Assembly (NCBI RefSeq): GCF_004123905.1
Contig: NZ_MZXW01000033.1
Coordinates: 86,272-150,271, forward strand
DNA: 64,000 nt
Direction of reading: 5' to 3'
From: Bradyrhizobium betae
GTDB lineage: Bacteria; Pseudomonadota; Alphaproteobacteria; Rhizobiales; Xanthobacteraceae
Below the pieces are notes generated by a model that was given only the letters and a program-made list of their open reading frames with translations, was not told the origin of the DNA and searched no databases. The position numbers and the translations under genes were made by a program. Shown here one piece after another: positions 34,347 through 43,889 of this stretch; the stretch's first letter is position 1, and every line of letters begins with the position of its first letter.

Positions 34347-35921
34347 TCAGCCGACCGGTACGGGGGAGGCGGCCATCAGTTCGCTTGTGTAGGGATGAAC
34401 GTGATCTGCGTCGAAATCCTCGATCGGCAACAGGTCGACCATTTCGCCTTGGCGCATCACGGCGATGCGATGGGCGATCTGACGGATCAGGTTGAGATCG
34501 TGGGTGATGAAGAGGAAGGCGGTCCCGGTCGCCGCGCGCAGCGCCAGCAGCAATTCGATGATCTGCGCCTGCACCGAAACATCCAGCGGCGCGGTGATCT
34601 CGTCGCAGATCACGAGCTTCGGCCGAGCGGCAAACGCGCGTGCGATGGCGACTCGCTGCTTCTCGCCGCCCGAGAGCTGGTGGGGCCAGCGACGGGCATA
34701 GGAATCCGGCAGGCGAACCTGCTCGAGAAGGCGGGGAATCTCGGCGGCACTGCCGCCATAGAGTTTGAGCGGCCGCGACAGGATTTCGCCGACCTTGTGG
34801 CGTGGATTGAGCGAGGCATCCGGATGCTGGAAGATGATCTGGACGTCGCGGCGATAGGCCGCGTTCATGTCGCGCGCACCCGTGATCACGCGATTGTCGA
34901 AGCGGACCTTCCCCGAGAAGCGGGCAAGACCGGTGAGTGCGCGCGCCATGGACGATTTGCCCGACCCGGATTCGCCGACCAGGCCGAGGATTTCTCCAGC
35001 CCGCACGTCGAGGCCGATGCGCCTGGTCGCAGGCGGCGGTGCATCGCCAAACAGTTTGGCGCGGCCGTAATGAACTTCGATGTCCGACGCTGCGAGAAGA
35101 ACGTCATCGCCAGGCTTGTCGTGAACGAGGCGCCGTTCCGGCCGCGGCACGGCTTGCACCAGGGCCTTCGTATCGGCATGGCGTGGCGCGCGGAAAATAT
35201 CGGCGGCCGGCGCCTCTTCCACCAAACGGCCGCGTTTGAGGACCGCGACGCGGTCGGCGACCCGCGTCACCAGCGCGAGATCGTGGGAGATATAGAGCGC
35301 GGCAACGCCGGTTTCCTCGCGCAGCCGGGCAAACAGCGCGAGGATGCGTGCGCCGGTGATGACGTCGAGCGCCGTGGTCGGCTCGTCGAACAGGATGACG
35401 TCCGGCCGGCAACCGAATGCCGTGGCAATGATGACACGCTGCTTTTCACCGCCGGAGATCTCGTGCGGATAGCGCCGCATGATCGCGGCGGGGTCGCGCA
35501 GCTCGACATGACCGAGCAGGTCCACGGCCAGCGCATTCGCCTCGCGCTGGCTGAGCCCGCGATGCTGGAGCAGCGTCTCCGTCACCTGCCGCCCGATACT
35601 GAGCGTCGGGTTGAGGGCGGTCGACGGATCCTGGAACACCATGCCGAGCCGGCGTCCCCGGATTTTCGTCAGCTCGCGCGGGCCCAGGCGCTGAAGGTCG
35701 GTGTCGCTGAGACGCAGGGAGCCCGCGATTTCGCGGGCGTTGTCCGGCAAATGGCGCATCAGCGCCCAGGCGAGCGAGCTCTTGCCGGAGCCGGATTCTC
35801 CGACCAGGCCCAGCACTTCACCGGGGGCGATCTCCAGCGAAATGTCGTGCAGCACGCGCACCGGTCCCGCGGCCGTGACGTAGTCGAGCGTGTAGTTCTT
35901 GATGGCAAGCGCCGGGGTCAC
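34347..35921 (-). CDS. Double ATP-binding subunit of a dipeptide-type ABC transporter
   Basis: A 524-residue fused DppD-DppF-like ATPase with a GTG start that overlaps the upstream permease stop (GTGA). Domain 1 has Walker A GESGSGKSSLAWAL, signature ISGGEKQRVIIA and Walker B VILFDEPTTALD. Domain 2 has GESGSGKSSMARAL, LSGGEKQRVAIAR and LVICDEITAPLD, where Ile replaces the usual Pro after the catalytic Glu. It powers the importer encoded by the three genes before it in the operon. Confidence 0.93.
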   Translation of the reverse strand: MTPALAIKNYTLDYVTAAGPVRVLHDISLEIAPGEVLGLVGESGSGKSSLAWALMRHLPDNAREIAGSLRLSDTDLQRLGPRELTKIRGRRLGMVFQDPSTALNPTLSIGRQVTETLLQHRGLSQREANALAVDLLGHVELRDPAAIMRRYPHEISGGEKQRVIIATAFGCRPDVILFDEPTTALDVITGARILALFARLREETGVAALYISHDLALVTRVADRVAVLKRGRLVEEAPAADIFRAPRHADTKALVQAVPRPERRLVHDKPGDDVLLAASDIEVHYGRAKLFGDAPPPATRRIGLDVRAGEILGLVGESGSGKSSMARALTGLARFSGKVRFDNRVITGARDMNAAYRRDVQIIFQHPDASLNPRHKVGEILSRPLKLYGGSAAEIPRLLEQVRLPDSYARRWPHQLSGGEKQRVAIARAFAARPKLVICDEITAPLDVSVQAQIIELLLALRAATGTAFLFITHDLNLIRQIAHRIAVMRQGEMVDLLPIEDFDADHVHPYTSELMAASPVPVG

Positions 35922-36748
35922 CGCTCATCCTTCGGATTGAGAGCGTCGCGAAGGCCGTCGCCCAGGAGGTTGAACGCAATGGCGGTGAGCGCGATCGCGG
36001 CGGACGGCGCGATCAGCCCCCACGGCGCCTGATACATATATTGTCGGGCATCCGCCACCATAAGCCCCCATTCGGATGCAGGCGGCTGCGCGCCGACGCC
36101 GAGGAAGCTGAGCGTTGCGAACAGCATGACGGCAAAGGACACGCGGATGGTGGATTCGATGACGATCGGCGCCATCACATTGGGCAGCATCTCGCGGAAG
36201 ATGATCCACACTGCGCTTTCGCCACGCGCGATGGCTGCCTTGACGTAGTCCTGGTTGCGGATGTTGAGCGCGACCGAGCGGGTCACGCGCGCCATGCCGG
36301 GCGCAAAGGCGACCGCGATGGCGACGACAGCGTTGCCGGCGCCGTTGCCGAGCGTCGAGACCAGCAGCAGGGCCATCAGAAGGCCGGGGATCGCCATCAC
36401 GGCATCGTTGGTGCGCATGATCGCCTCGTCGGTGCGGCCGCCGAGATAGGCCGAGCCGACGCCGATGATGGCGCCGGCTGCGCTGCCGACGAAGGTTGCG
36501 ACCAGCGCCATCGGCACGGTCGAACGCGCGCCGACCATCAGGCGGCTCAGGATGTCGCGGCCGAATTGGTCTGCGCCAAGCCAGTTCTGCCAGCCCGGCG
36601 GGCGAAATCGGCCCAGAAAGTCGATCTTCTCCGGCGCATAGGGCGCGAGCGCCGGCCCGAACAGGCAGGCAATGGCGATGAGCGCCAGCAGCGCGACGCC
36701 GACAAGTCCCTGCGGTCTTCTGACCAGGCGGATGAGCAGCTCAATCAT
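35918..36748 (-). CDS. ABC transporter permease, DppC type
   Basis: A 276-residue permease with the motifs NWLGADQFGRDILSRLMVGAR near residue 55 and YVKAAIARGESAVWIIFREMLPN (EAA loop) near residue 170, and about six membrane segments. It overlaps the DppB-type gene by 8 nt and the ATPase gene by 4 nt. Confidence 0.93.
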   Translation of the reverse strand: MIELLIRLVRRPQGLVGVALLALIAIACLFGPALAPYAPEKIDFLGRFRPPGWQNWLGADQFGRDILSRLMVGARSTVPMALVATFVGSAAGAIIGVGSAYLGGRTDEAIMRTNDAVMAIPGLLMALLLVSTLGNGAGNAVVAIAVAFAPGMARVTRSVALNIRNQDYVKAAIARGESAVWIIFREMLPNVMAPIVIESTIRVSFAVMLFATLSFLGVGAQPPASEWGLMVADARQYMYQAPWGLIAPSAAIALTAIAFNLLGDGLRDALNPKDER

Positions 36749-37688
36749 AGCGGATCCGGCGGTCGAGAAGGGCGTAGGTCATGTCGGCAAGCGTGTTGGT
36801 GATCGCGTAGGTCGCAGCCATGATCAACGCGCCTGCCTGGATCGATGGCAGGTCGCGCGTGGTGATGGCGACCATCAGCGCACGCCCGATGCCGGGAATG
36901 GCAAAAATCTCCTCGATCACGATGATGCCGCCGAGCAGGTAGCCGACATCAAGCGCGATGATCGTCACCACCGGCAGCAACGCATTGCGGAGCGCGTGGC
37001 GAAACAACACCGTGCGTTCCGGCAATCCCTTCAAGCGTGCGGCGCGGATATAATCCGATTTCAGCACGTCGAGCGTCTCGGAGCGCATCATGCGCATCAC
37101 GTGAGCGATGAGGATCACCGAGATGGTCAGGACCGGCAGTGCCAGGTGACGGATGCCGTCGCCAAAATCCTCCGGCAGCGAGACGTAGCCGGTTGCCGGC
37201 AGCCAGTGCAGCGTGTCGGCCAGCAGGAGTGCGAGCAGGGTCGCGGTGACGAATTCCGGCAGCGAGACACCGAGATAGGCGATCAGGCTCACGCCCGTGT
37301 CGGTGAGCCGGCCATGCCGCAGCGCCGCTACCACGCCAAGCGGCACGGCAACGAGCAGCGTGACGAGGATGGAGGACGCCGCGAGCAGCAGCGAACGCGA
37401 CAGTGCCGTCAGCATATCTGGACCGACGGGCTGGCTGGTTCGCATCGAGATGCCGAAATCGCCGCTGAAGACGCGGCCGGCCCAGCGCAGATATTGCTGC
37501 CAGGCCGGATCGCCGAGCCCGAGCTTTGCCCTGAGCGCGGCCAGCATTTCCGGCGTCGCGTTCTCACCGAGCAGCGACTGGGCTGCGTCGGCCGGCAAGA
37601 CCTGCGTGATGGCGAACACCAGCATCGAGACCACGACGAGAGTGTAGGCCATCAGCAGCAGACGGCGCGCGAGCCAGGCGAATGACAC
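36741..37688 (-). CDS. ABC transporter permease, DppB type
   Basis: A 315-residue permease with a GTG start. The N-terminus FAWLARRLLLMAYTLVVVSMLVF and the EAA loop YIRAARLKGLPERTVLFRHALRN are typical. It forms the channel with the DppC-type protein. The 15-nt gap to the binding-protein gene supports one transcript. Confidence 0.93.
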   Translation of the reverse strand: MSFAWLARRLLLMAYTLVVVSMLVFAITQVLPADAAQSLLGENATPEMLAALRAKLGLGDPAWQQYLRWAGRVFSGDFGISMRTSQPVGPDMLTALSRSLLLAASSILVTLLVAVPLGVVAALRHGRLTDTGVSLIAYLGVSLPEFVTATLLALLLADTLHWLPATGYVSLPEDFGDGIRHLALPVLTISVILIAHVMRMMRSETLDVLKSDYIRAARLKGLPERTVLFRHALRNALLPVVTIIALDVGYLLGGIIVIEEIFAIPGIGRALMVAITTRDLPSIQAGALIMAATYAITNTLADMTYALLDRRIRYD

Positions 37689-37703
37689 CCGATATCTCCG
37701 GTG

Positions 37704-39251
37704 TCAGGCGCGCTTCGGCGCGCCGGTGCCGAGCGAGACCATGTCGAGGCGGAACACCGAGCCGCGCGGATGCAGCGTATAACCTTCGACATAGGCGCGC
37801 TGTGCGGCCAGAAGATCGAAGAACGCCGAGATCACCGAAGGGACTTCCGTGTTCATCAATTCCTGCGCCTTGGCATAGAGCGCGTTGCGCTTGACCTCGT
37901 CGGTCTCGACGCGAGCCGCGTTGATGATGGTGTCGAACTCGGCGTTGTTCCAGTGGGTCTCGTTCCAGGTCGCATTCGACGTGTAGAGCAGGTTGAAGAT
38001 CGCATCTGCGGTCGGCTGCATGTTGTAGAAGCCGACGTAAAAATTGCCCTTCTTCCAGACCTGGTCGAGATAGGTCGCGTGCGGCATCGTCTGCACGTTG
38101 ATGCGGAAGCCCGCCGCCGCGGCCATTTCGCGAACCGCGACCCCGAGCTGGGTGCGGGTGGCCGGCCTGTCGGAAGCGATCAGCGTCAGGTCGATCCCGT
38201 TGGGATAACCGGCCTCGGCCAGAAGCTGCTTCGCCTTGGCGACATCGGGCTTCTTTATCGGGATATTCTTGTAGAAATGATAGGCGGAGTTCAACGGCGT
38301 GTCATTGCCCGGCGTTCCGTAGCCGCCGGCGACGAAGCCGACGGTGGCCTCGCGATCGACCGCCAAGGCGAGGGCCTGGCGGACCCTGATGTCGTTGAAT
38401 GGCTTCTGGTCGCATCCGAGGTTGATATTGAGGAACTGGCCGGAGGGCGTTCGCAATGCCTTGACGCCGCTGGCCTTCACAAGCCGCTCATACTCGCCGG
38501 GCGTTGTCGTCAGCAGCAGGTCGATCTCGCCGGACATCATCGCTGACGCTTCGGCGGTGCGATCGGGATAGACGAGCAATTCCACGCGGTCGAGGTACGG
38601 CCTCGTCGGGTCGTAATAGGCGCCGTTGCGTTCGACGACGATCTTCCGGTCGGGCTCATAGGACACCAGCTTGAACGGCCCGGTGCCGTTCGCCGTCGTC
38701 GAAAGGCTGGCGAGATCGGACGCGATGACCTTTGCCGGAACGATACGCGCGTTGAGATAGGTGAGAGCCACCGGCAGGTCGGCGTAGGCGCCGGAGAGCG
38801 TGAACTTGACGGTCAAGGCATCGATCGCGGCGACCTCCTTGATCGGACCGACATTGGTTCGGCCGGGGGAAGCGGTCTTCGGATCGAGGATGGCGTTGAT
38901 GGTGGCGACGACATCTTCCGATGTCAGCGGCGAGCCGTCGTGGAATGTCACGCCCGGGCGCAGCTTGAAGGTCCACTCCGTCCGCGTCTCGTTCGGCTCC
39001 CAGGAGATCGCGAGGTCCGGCTCGACGGTCATGTCCGGCTTCAGCCGCGTCAGGTTGGAGTAGAGCAATTCGGTGACGAGATATTCCGGATTGACCCGCG
39101 CCAGCATCGGATGAATCACCGATGCCGCCTGGTCCAGCGACATCCGCAGCACGCCACCACGCTTGGGGGTATCGGCGACGGCGATCCTGGGAAGGGTGAC
39201 GAGGCTTATGGCAGTCCCGGCAAGGAAGAGGCGGCGGGTGACGGACAGCAT
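37704..39251 (-). CDS. ABC transporter periplasmic substrate-binding protein, peptide/nickel family
   Basis: A 515-residue SBP_bac_5 protein. A twin-arginine-like signal peptide (TRRLFLAGTAISLVTLPRIAVAD) ends near residue 26, suggesting export in a folded state, though the RR is followed by LF, as is common in such sequences. The family core WTFKLRPGVTFHDGSPLTSEDVVAT lies near residue 92. Flanking M20 hydrolases suggest that it binds a peptide, an N-acyl amino acid or another amide that is hydrolysed after import. Confidence 0.92.
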   Translation of the reverse strand: MLSVTRRLFLAGTAISLVTLPRIAVADTPKRGGVLRMSLDQAASVIHPMLARVNPEYLVTELLYSNLTRLKPDMTVEPDLAISWEPNETRTEWTFKLRPGVTFHDGSPLTSEDVVATINAILDPKTASPGRTNVGPIKEVAAIDALTVKFTLSGAYADLPVALTYLNARIVPAKVIASDLASLSTTANGTGPFKLVSYEPDRKIVVERNGAYYDPTRPYLDRVELLVYPDRTAEASAMMSGEIDLLLTTTPGEYERLVKASGVKALRTPSGQFLNINLGCDQKPFNDIRVRQALALAVDREATVGFVAGGYGTPGNDTPLNSAYHFYKNIPIKKPDVAKAKQLLAEAGYPNGIDLTLIASDRPATRTQLGVAVREMAAAAGFRINVQTMPHATYLDQVWKKGNFYVGFYNMQPTADAIFNLLYTSNATWNETHWNNAEFDTIINAARVETDEVKRNALYAKAQELMNTEVPSVISAFFDLLAAQRAYVEGYTLHPRGSVFRLDMVSLGTGAPKRA

Positions 39252-39268
39252 CGGAGTACGCTCCTGAG

Positions 39269-40585
39269 TTAGCGAATGGCGGTTGCTTCGGGCGAAAGAT
39301 CGGAACGGAATTCGGCGGAGAGATAGGCGAGGACCGACTTCGCCAACGCGACGATGTCGGCGAGCGTGGTGAACTCACCGGGCGCGTGAATGCGGCTGTC
39401 CGGCCGGCCGAGGCCGGTCAACAGGATCTCCTGCATGCCGGTGGCTTGCACCCAGCCGAAGTCGGAGCAGCTTGTCGCGCCCCACTTGGCGAACTCATCG
39501 GGAGCGTAGCCGAACCCGGCCGACAGGGCCTCTTGCCAACGCGGCCAGTGCGGACCTGTCGGATCGGACGTCGGCATCAGATGACCGGTGAGGGCGATCT
39601 CAATCTCGGCCTGTGGCGCGGCCTTGCGGATGGCATCCTCGATCTCGCGACGCGCGGCGGAAAAGTCCTCTTCCGGCGCGTAGCGGCGGCAGACGAGGAT
39701 CTCGAACTGCGAGGGGATCTGGCCGCCGCATTGGCCGCCATGCGCGGCGGAAATATCGAGCTGTGCGGCGAGCGGACGCGTCGCACCCGGCGGGGCGGGC
39801 AGGGCGGAGATGCGACCTGCGATCTCCGGCTTCAATGCGTTGAGCGCATTGAGGATCGGCAGGGCGGCCTCGATGGCATTGGCACCTCCTCCGGCGCTTG
39901 CGGCCTCGCTCGCATGAACTGTCCTGCCTTGGACGCGCACCAGAAGCGTGAACAGGCCGAAGCAGCCGGCCCAGATGCGTGGCGCGGCCGCACCGTTGAA
40001 ATTGAGGATGTGACCTTCCAGCAAACCCTGTTCGGCGAGATAGCGTATGCCGGGATAGAGCCCGGCTTCCTCGTCGGTGCAGAGCAGCAGCATCGGATCG
40101 TAGCCGAGCGGCAGGCCGGTTCTGTCCGCGGCGCGCAACGCCAGCAGCACGGCGGCGATGGTGCCCTTCATATCGGCGGCGCCAAGGCCGATCAGCCGGT
40201 CGCCATCGCGCGTCAGCCGCAGTGGATCGGTGGTCCAGCCCGGCGAAGCCGGCACGGTATCGACATGGAAATACAAACCCAGCACCGGCTTGCCGGAGCG
40301 GCGGCGTGCGATGAGATTGGTGCGCGCGCCATGCGCCGGGCCGCCGTCGACGCGCCATAGCTGTTCTGGCACATCGACGCGCCGGCATTCCAGGCCGAGC
40401 CTTGCGACGACGCTCTCCATCTGCCCGGCAAACGCGCCGTATCCCGCACCGGGCGGAAAACTCGTGTCCACCGAAATCATCCGCGCGAGATCATCGACCG
40501 CGCTTTCAGCGGTGCGTTCGATCTCGGCAAAGCCGTCGGCCAGGGGCGGCCCGGCCAGCCGGGGGCTTGATGGAGGCGAAATCAT
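39269..40585 (-). CDS. M20-family deacylase/peptidase (ArgE/DapE-like)
   Basis: A 438-residue hydrolase, first gene of the leftward operon. Metal ligands are intact: HVD (YFHVDTVPA), the bridging Asp in GAADMKGTIA, the EE pair in CTDEEAG and the C-terminal His in RIHAPGEF. M20 enzymes cleave C-terminal peptide bonds or N-acyl groups of amino acids in the cytosol. It is 17 nt upstream of the binding-protein gene and divergent from the GntR regulator. Confidence 0.92.
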   Translation of the reverse strand: MISPPSSPRLAGPPLADGFAEIERTAESAVDDLARMISVDTSFPPGAGYGAFAGQMESVVARLGLECRRVDVPEQLWRVDGGPAHGARTNLIARRRSGKPVLGLYFHVDTVPASPGWTTDPLRLTRDGDRLIGLGAADMKGTIAAVLLALRAADRTGLPLGYDPMLLLCTDEEAGLYPGIRYLAEQGLLEGHILNFNGAAAPRIWAGCFGLFTLLVRVQGRTVHASEAASAGGGANAIEAALPILNALNALKPEIAGRISALPAPPGATRPLAAQLDISAAHGGQCGGQIPSQFEILVCRRYAPEEDFSAARREIEDAIRKAAPQAEIEIALTGHLMPTSDPTGPHWPRWQEALSAGFGYAPDEFAKWGATSCSDFGWVQATGMQEILLTGLGRPDSRIHAPGEFTTLADIVALAKSVLAYLSAEFRSDLSPEATAIR

Positions 40586-40597
40586 TTGCGGCGGCTC

Positions 40598-40620
40598 ATT
40601 TCTATATTCTATAAAGAAAT
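40598..40620. promoter_or_regulatory. Putative GntR operator between the M20 operon and gntR
   Basis: A 23-bp imperfect palindrome: ATTTCT at 40598-40603 pairs with AGAAAT at 40615-40620, and TAT at 40605-40607 with ATA at 40611-40613, leaving one mismatched pair plus a 3-nt centre. It begins 13 nt from the M20 start codon, within the only non-coding space between the two divergent units. Confidence 0.6.
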
Positions 40621-40666
40621 AGACGATGGACGCCGACTGCTGTCAATTCCAAAGAATGAGGCATAC

Positions 40667-41428
40667 GTGACCGGCAAACAGGCAAAGGCAGCGACCAGCG
40701 GCGCCACGAGCTTGCCGGTTCCGCTGTATGAGCACGTCAAGCGGCAGATCGCCGAGGCGATCCTCGTTGGGGAATTATCCCCCGGTACGGTCCTGCCCGG
40801 CGAAGTCGCGCTTGCGGCGCGGTATGGTGTTGCGGTCGGTACCATCCGCCGCGCGCTGGCGGACCTGACGGCCGACGGCATGCTGGTGCGCCGTCGCAAG
40901 ACCGGAACGGTCGTGACCGGTCGCGCGCCGCAGCATAGCCTTCGCTTCTTCTTTCAGTATTTCCGGCTGCACGGTGAGAACGGAAGCCTGCAGCGCTCCG
41001 TGCCCGAAGTGCTGGCCGTGGCGATCCGGCCGGCAAGCTCCGAGGAGGCCGCGCTGTTCTCGGAAGCCACCGGAGAGCCGCTGATCTGCCTCCACCGCAT
41101 CCGGCGCATCGGTCGCGTCCCGGTCATGCATTCGCGCATCAGTCTGGTTGCACGCCGCGTCCCGGATTTCCCCCACTCCGCGGCGCGCGTGCCGGCGCTG
41201 CTCTATCTTCACCTGCTCGATGCCTATGGCATTCGTATTACCGCCATCCGCGAAAAGCTGCTGGCTGAGCTCGCGGACGCGGAGGATCGGCGTCTGCTTG
41301 GGCTACGATCGCCGAGTGCCGTGCTGGTCATCCGTGAGGAAGCCTACGACCAGGCCGGGACGTTGGCGCTGCTCAGCGAGCACCGCGCGACGACCGCGCA
41401 TCATCACTATGTGAACGAGACCCGCTGA
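40667..41428 (+). CDS. GntR-family (HutC-type) transcriptional regulator
   Basis: A 253-residue regulator: N-terminal GntR winged helix (PLYEHVKRQIAEAILVGEL, then LAARYGVAVGTIRRALADL) and a C-terminal UTRA ligand domain (about residues 95-240). The GTG at 40667 with GAGG upstream is preferred; the frame is open to 40586, but that would run through the palindrome and touch the divergent gene. It probably represses the divergent peptide-importer/M20 operon and itself until an effector, perhaps the imported amide, binds. Confidence 0.88.
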   Translation: MTGKQAKAATSGATSLPVPLYEHVKRQIAEAILVGELSPGTVLPGEVALAARYGVAVGTIRRALADLTADGMLVRRRKTGTVVTGRAPQHSLRFFFQYFRLHGENGSLQRSVPEVLAVAIRPASSEEAALFSEATGEPLICLHRIRRIGRVPVMHSRISLVARRVPDFPHSAARVPALLYLHLLDAYGIRITAIREKLLAELADAEDRRLLGLRSPSAVLVIREEAYDQAGTLALLSEHRATTAHHHYVNETR

Positions 41429-41532
41429 CGGCCCGAACCGTCCTGGTCGGTTTCCCGGCCCGCCGCGGAAGGCGCGCAGGCGTTCGCCGCGGGCCGCGAT
41501 ATGGGCCCCATCCGGCGATTGACATGGAATTA

Positions 41533-41561
41533 TTACATGTCTAAAAATATGCAAATACATA
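41533..41561 (+). promoter_or_regulatory. Promoter elements of the Rieske oxygenase operon shared with the iorA/nitrilase promoter
   Basis: TTACATGT at 41533-41540 and AATATGCAAATACATA at 41546-41561 (TATG...CATA arms) lie 20-47 nt before the reductase ATG. Very similar elements occur at 51431-51460, so one regulator, probably one of the two MarR proteins of the locus, may bind both. Confidence 0.5.
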
Positions 41562-41579
41562 TAATCGTGAGATGCCTGG

Positions 41580-42530
41580 ATGGACGTGCATCCGCTCAAG
41601 CTCAAGGTAAGGTCGTGGTCCGCGGAAACCCCGCTGGTGCGGAGCCTTGTGTTTGACGTGGAGGCGGGCGCCGCGCCGCAATGGCAGGCGGGCGCACATG
41701 TTCGCGTGGCGCTCCCTGACGGAGGCGACCGGCCATATTCACTGATGGCCTTGCCGGGGCTTCCCGACGGGGCTCTGGCGCTTGGTGTCCTGCGCGAGCA
41801 GGCCTCGACCGGAGGCTCGCAATTCATGCACGCGCTGAAGGTCGGCGATGTCGTGAGGGCCACCGCGCCGGTCAACAATTTCGGTCTGCACAAGGAGGCG
41901 TCGCCCGCGCTGCTGTTTGCCGGTGGCATCGGCATCACGCCCATCCTGTCGATGGCGGCTGAGCTGAAGGCCCGCGGCAATCCATATCGTCTGCACTATG
42001 CCGGCCGCGCGCGCGGGACGCTGGCGTTCCTGCCGCTATTGCAGGAGATCTGCGCGGACAGCTTCTCCATCCATCACGACGACGACGCCTCCCGCCTGGA
42101 TCTTGCGGCAGCGCTCGGCGATGTGCCGGTCGGCCGCCACATCTACGTCTGCGGCCCCATGGGCATGATCGACGCGGTGAAAGCGGCGGCGCTGGCCAGG
42201 GGCATCGCGCCGGACCACATTCATTACGAGCTGTTCAAGGCGGAGCAGCCGAACACGCCGGACGCGCCGTTCGAGGTCGAGCTCAAGTCGAGCGGGCAGG
42301 TCGTCACCGTCGCAGCCGGCCAGACCATCATCCAGGCGCTGGAGGCCGCCGGTCTCGACGTTCTCTACGACTGCCAGCGCGGCGATTGCGGCATCTGCCA
42401 GTGCGGCGTGATCTCAGGCATTCCCGATCATCGCGACGTCATTCTCAGCGACGACGAGAAGGCGTCCAACACGGTCATGCAGATCTGCGTGTCGCGGGCG
42501 AAATCGGAGCGGCTGGTGTTGGATCTCTAG
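41580..42530 (+). CDS. Oxygenase reductase component (phthalate dioxygenase reductase/VanB type)
   Basis: A 316-residue electron-transfer protein in the order flavin domain - NAD domain - plant-type ferredoxin. The flavin motif RPYSLM (51-56), the NAD motif FAGGIGITPILSM and the C-terminal cluster CQRGDCGICQCGV are visible. It would pass electrons from NAD(P)H to the Rieske centre of the oxygenase encoded next (18-nt gap, AGGAGG ribosome-binding site). Its length and order match the VanB/PDR family. Confidence 0.92.
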   Translation: MDVHPLKLKVRSWSAETPLVRSLVFDVEAGAAPQWQAGAHVRVALPDGGDRPYSLMALPGLPDGALALGVLREQASTGGSQFMHALKVGDVVRATAPVNNFGLHKEASPALLFAGGIGITPILSMAAELKARGNPYRLHYAGRARGTLAFLPLLQEICADSFSIHHDDDASRLDLAAALGDVPVGRHIYVCGPMGMIDAVKAAALARGIAPDHIHYELFKAEQPNTPDAPFEVELKSSGQVVTVAAGQTIIQALEAAGLDVLYDCQRGDCGICQCGVISGIPDHRDVILSDDEKASNTVMQICVSRAKSERLVLDL

Positions 42531-42548
42531 CAGGAGGCAAGGGGCGTC

Positions 42549-43889
42549 ATGGACAGGTACCGGAATAATGCCTTTGCGGTCGAGGCGCTGGTGCGCGACA
42601 CCGAGGTGCATCGCGACGTCTATGTCGACCCCGAGATTTTCGAGCTCGAGATGGAGCATCTGTTCCCCAACAGCTGGATCTATGTCGGGCATGCGAGCCA
42701 GTTGGCGAAGCCCGGCGATTTCATCACTGCCAATATCGGCCGGCAGCCGGTGCTGGCGAGCCGCCACACCGACGGCGCCATCCACGTCTTCTACAACCGC
42801 TGCCCGCACAAGGGCGTGAAGATCGCGTCGGAACCCTGCGGCAACACCGGAAAGTTCTTCCGCTGTCCCTATCACGCCTGGTCGTTCAAGACCGACGGCT
42901 TGCTGCTCGCGATTCCCCTGAAGAAGGGCTACGAGGGGACGGGGTTCGGCGATGCGCGCGCCAACGAAGGGCTGTCGCGGATCAGGAACGTCGTCGTCTA
43001 CCGCGATTTCATCTTCGCGCAGCTGAACGACAACGGCGTCTCCTTCGCGGACTATTTCGGTGAGAGCCTCTCGACCATCGACAACATGGTCGACCGCTCG
43101 CCGGAGGGGAAGCTCGCGGTCGTGGCAGCGCCGATCCGCTACATGCACACCTGCAATTGGAAGATGCTGGTCGAGAACCAGACCGACACCTGCCATCCGA
43201 TGGTGGCGCATGAAAGCTCGGCCGGCACCGCGGTCAAGGTCTGGAAGCGCGAGCAGGGGGATTCCACGGAAACGCCGATGGCGGTGCAGCTCTACGGTCC
43301 CTTCATGAGCCCGTACGAATTCTACGAGCAGAGCGGCATCAGGATCTGGCCGAACGGCCACGGCCACACCGGCGTCGCCAACTCAATCCATTCGAATTAT
43401 TCGGACATCGAAGGCTATCTCGGCCAGATGGTCGCGGCCTATGGCGAGGCGCGCGCGCACGAGATCCTCGGCGATGTCAGGCACAACACGGTGTATTTTC
43501 CCAACATCATGGTGAAGGGCGCCGTCGCGATCCTGCGTAACTTCATTCCGATCGCGGTCGACAAGACGCTGGTCGAGAGCTGGGTCTATCGCCTGGTCGG
43601 CGCGCCCGACAAGCTCTATGAACGCGCGTTGATGTACAACCGCTTCATCAACGCGCCGACCTCGATCGTCGGGCACGACGATCTCGAAATGTATGAACGC
43701 GCCCAGGAGGGGCTGAAGTCGAACGGCAATCAATGGGTCAATCTGCAGCGCCTCTATGAGGCCGGTGAGCAGGCGGACGTCACCGCCGTCATCAACGGCA
43801 CGTCCGAGCGGCAGATGCGGAACCAGTTTCATGCCTGGGCCAAATTCATGACCATCGACATGGACAAGCGCGTCGAGGCCGCGGAATGA
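42549..43889 (+). CDS. Aromatic-ring-hydroxylating oxygenase, Rieske alpha subunit
   Basis: A 446-residue catalytic subunit. The Rieske centre is C85/H87 (NRCPHKG) and C106/H109 (CPYHAWSF). The mononuclear iron site has D213, H216 and H221 (NQTDTCHPMVAHES), with a further Asp expected in GHDDLEMYERAQ near the end. Such enzymes insert one or two oxygen atoms into aromatic rings. The gene set around it (CoA ligase, SDR, IOR-like pair, MarR) resembles indole-3-acetate degradation loci, where a dioxygenase starts the attack on the indole ring; salicylate-5-hydroxylase-like activity is an alternative, given the gentisate-type dioxygenase 10 kb away. Confidence 0.92.
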   Translation: MDRYRNNAFAVEALVRDTEVHRDVYVDPEIFELEMEHLFPNSWIYVGHASQLAKPGDFITANIGRQPVLASRHTDGAIHVFYNRCPHKGVKIASEPCGNTGKFFRCPYHAWSFKTDGLLLAIPLKKGYEGTGFGDARANEGLSRIRNVVVYRDFIFAQLNDNGVSFADYFGESLSTIDNMVDRSPEGKLAVVAAPIRYMHTCNWKMLVENQTDTCHPMVAHESSAGTAVKVWKREQGDSTETPMAVQLYGPFMSPYEFYEQSGIRIWPNGHGHTGVANSIHSNYSDIEGYLGQMVAAYGEARAHEILGDVRHNTVYFPNIMVKGAVAILRNFIPIAVDKTLVESWVYRLVGAPDKLYERALMYNRFINAPTSIVGHDDLEMYERAQEGLKSNGNQWVNLQRLYEAGEQADVTAVINGTSERQMRNQFHAWAKFMTIDMDKRVEAAE

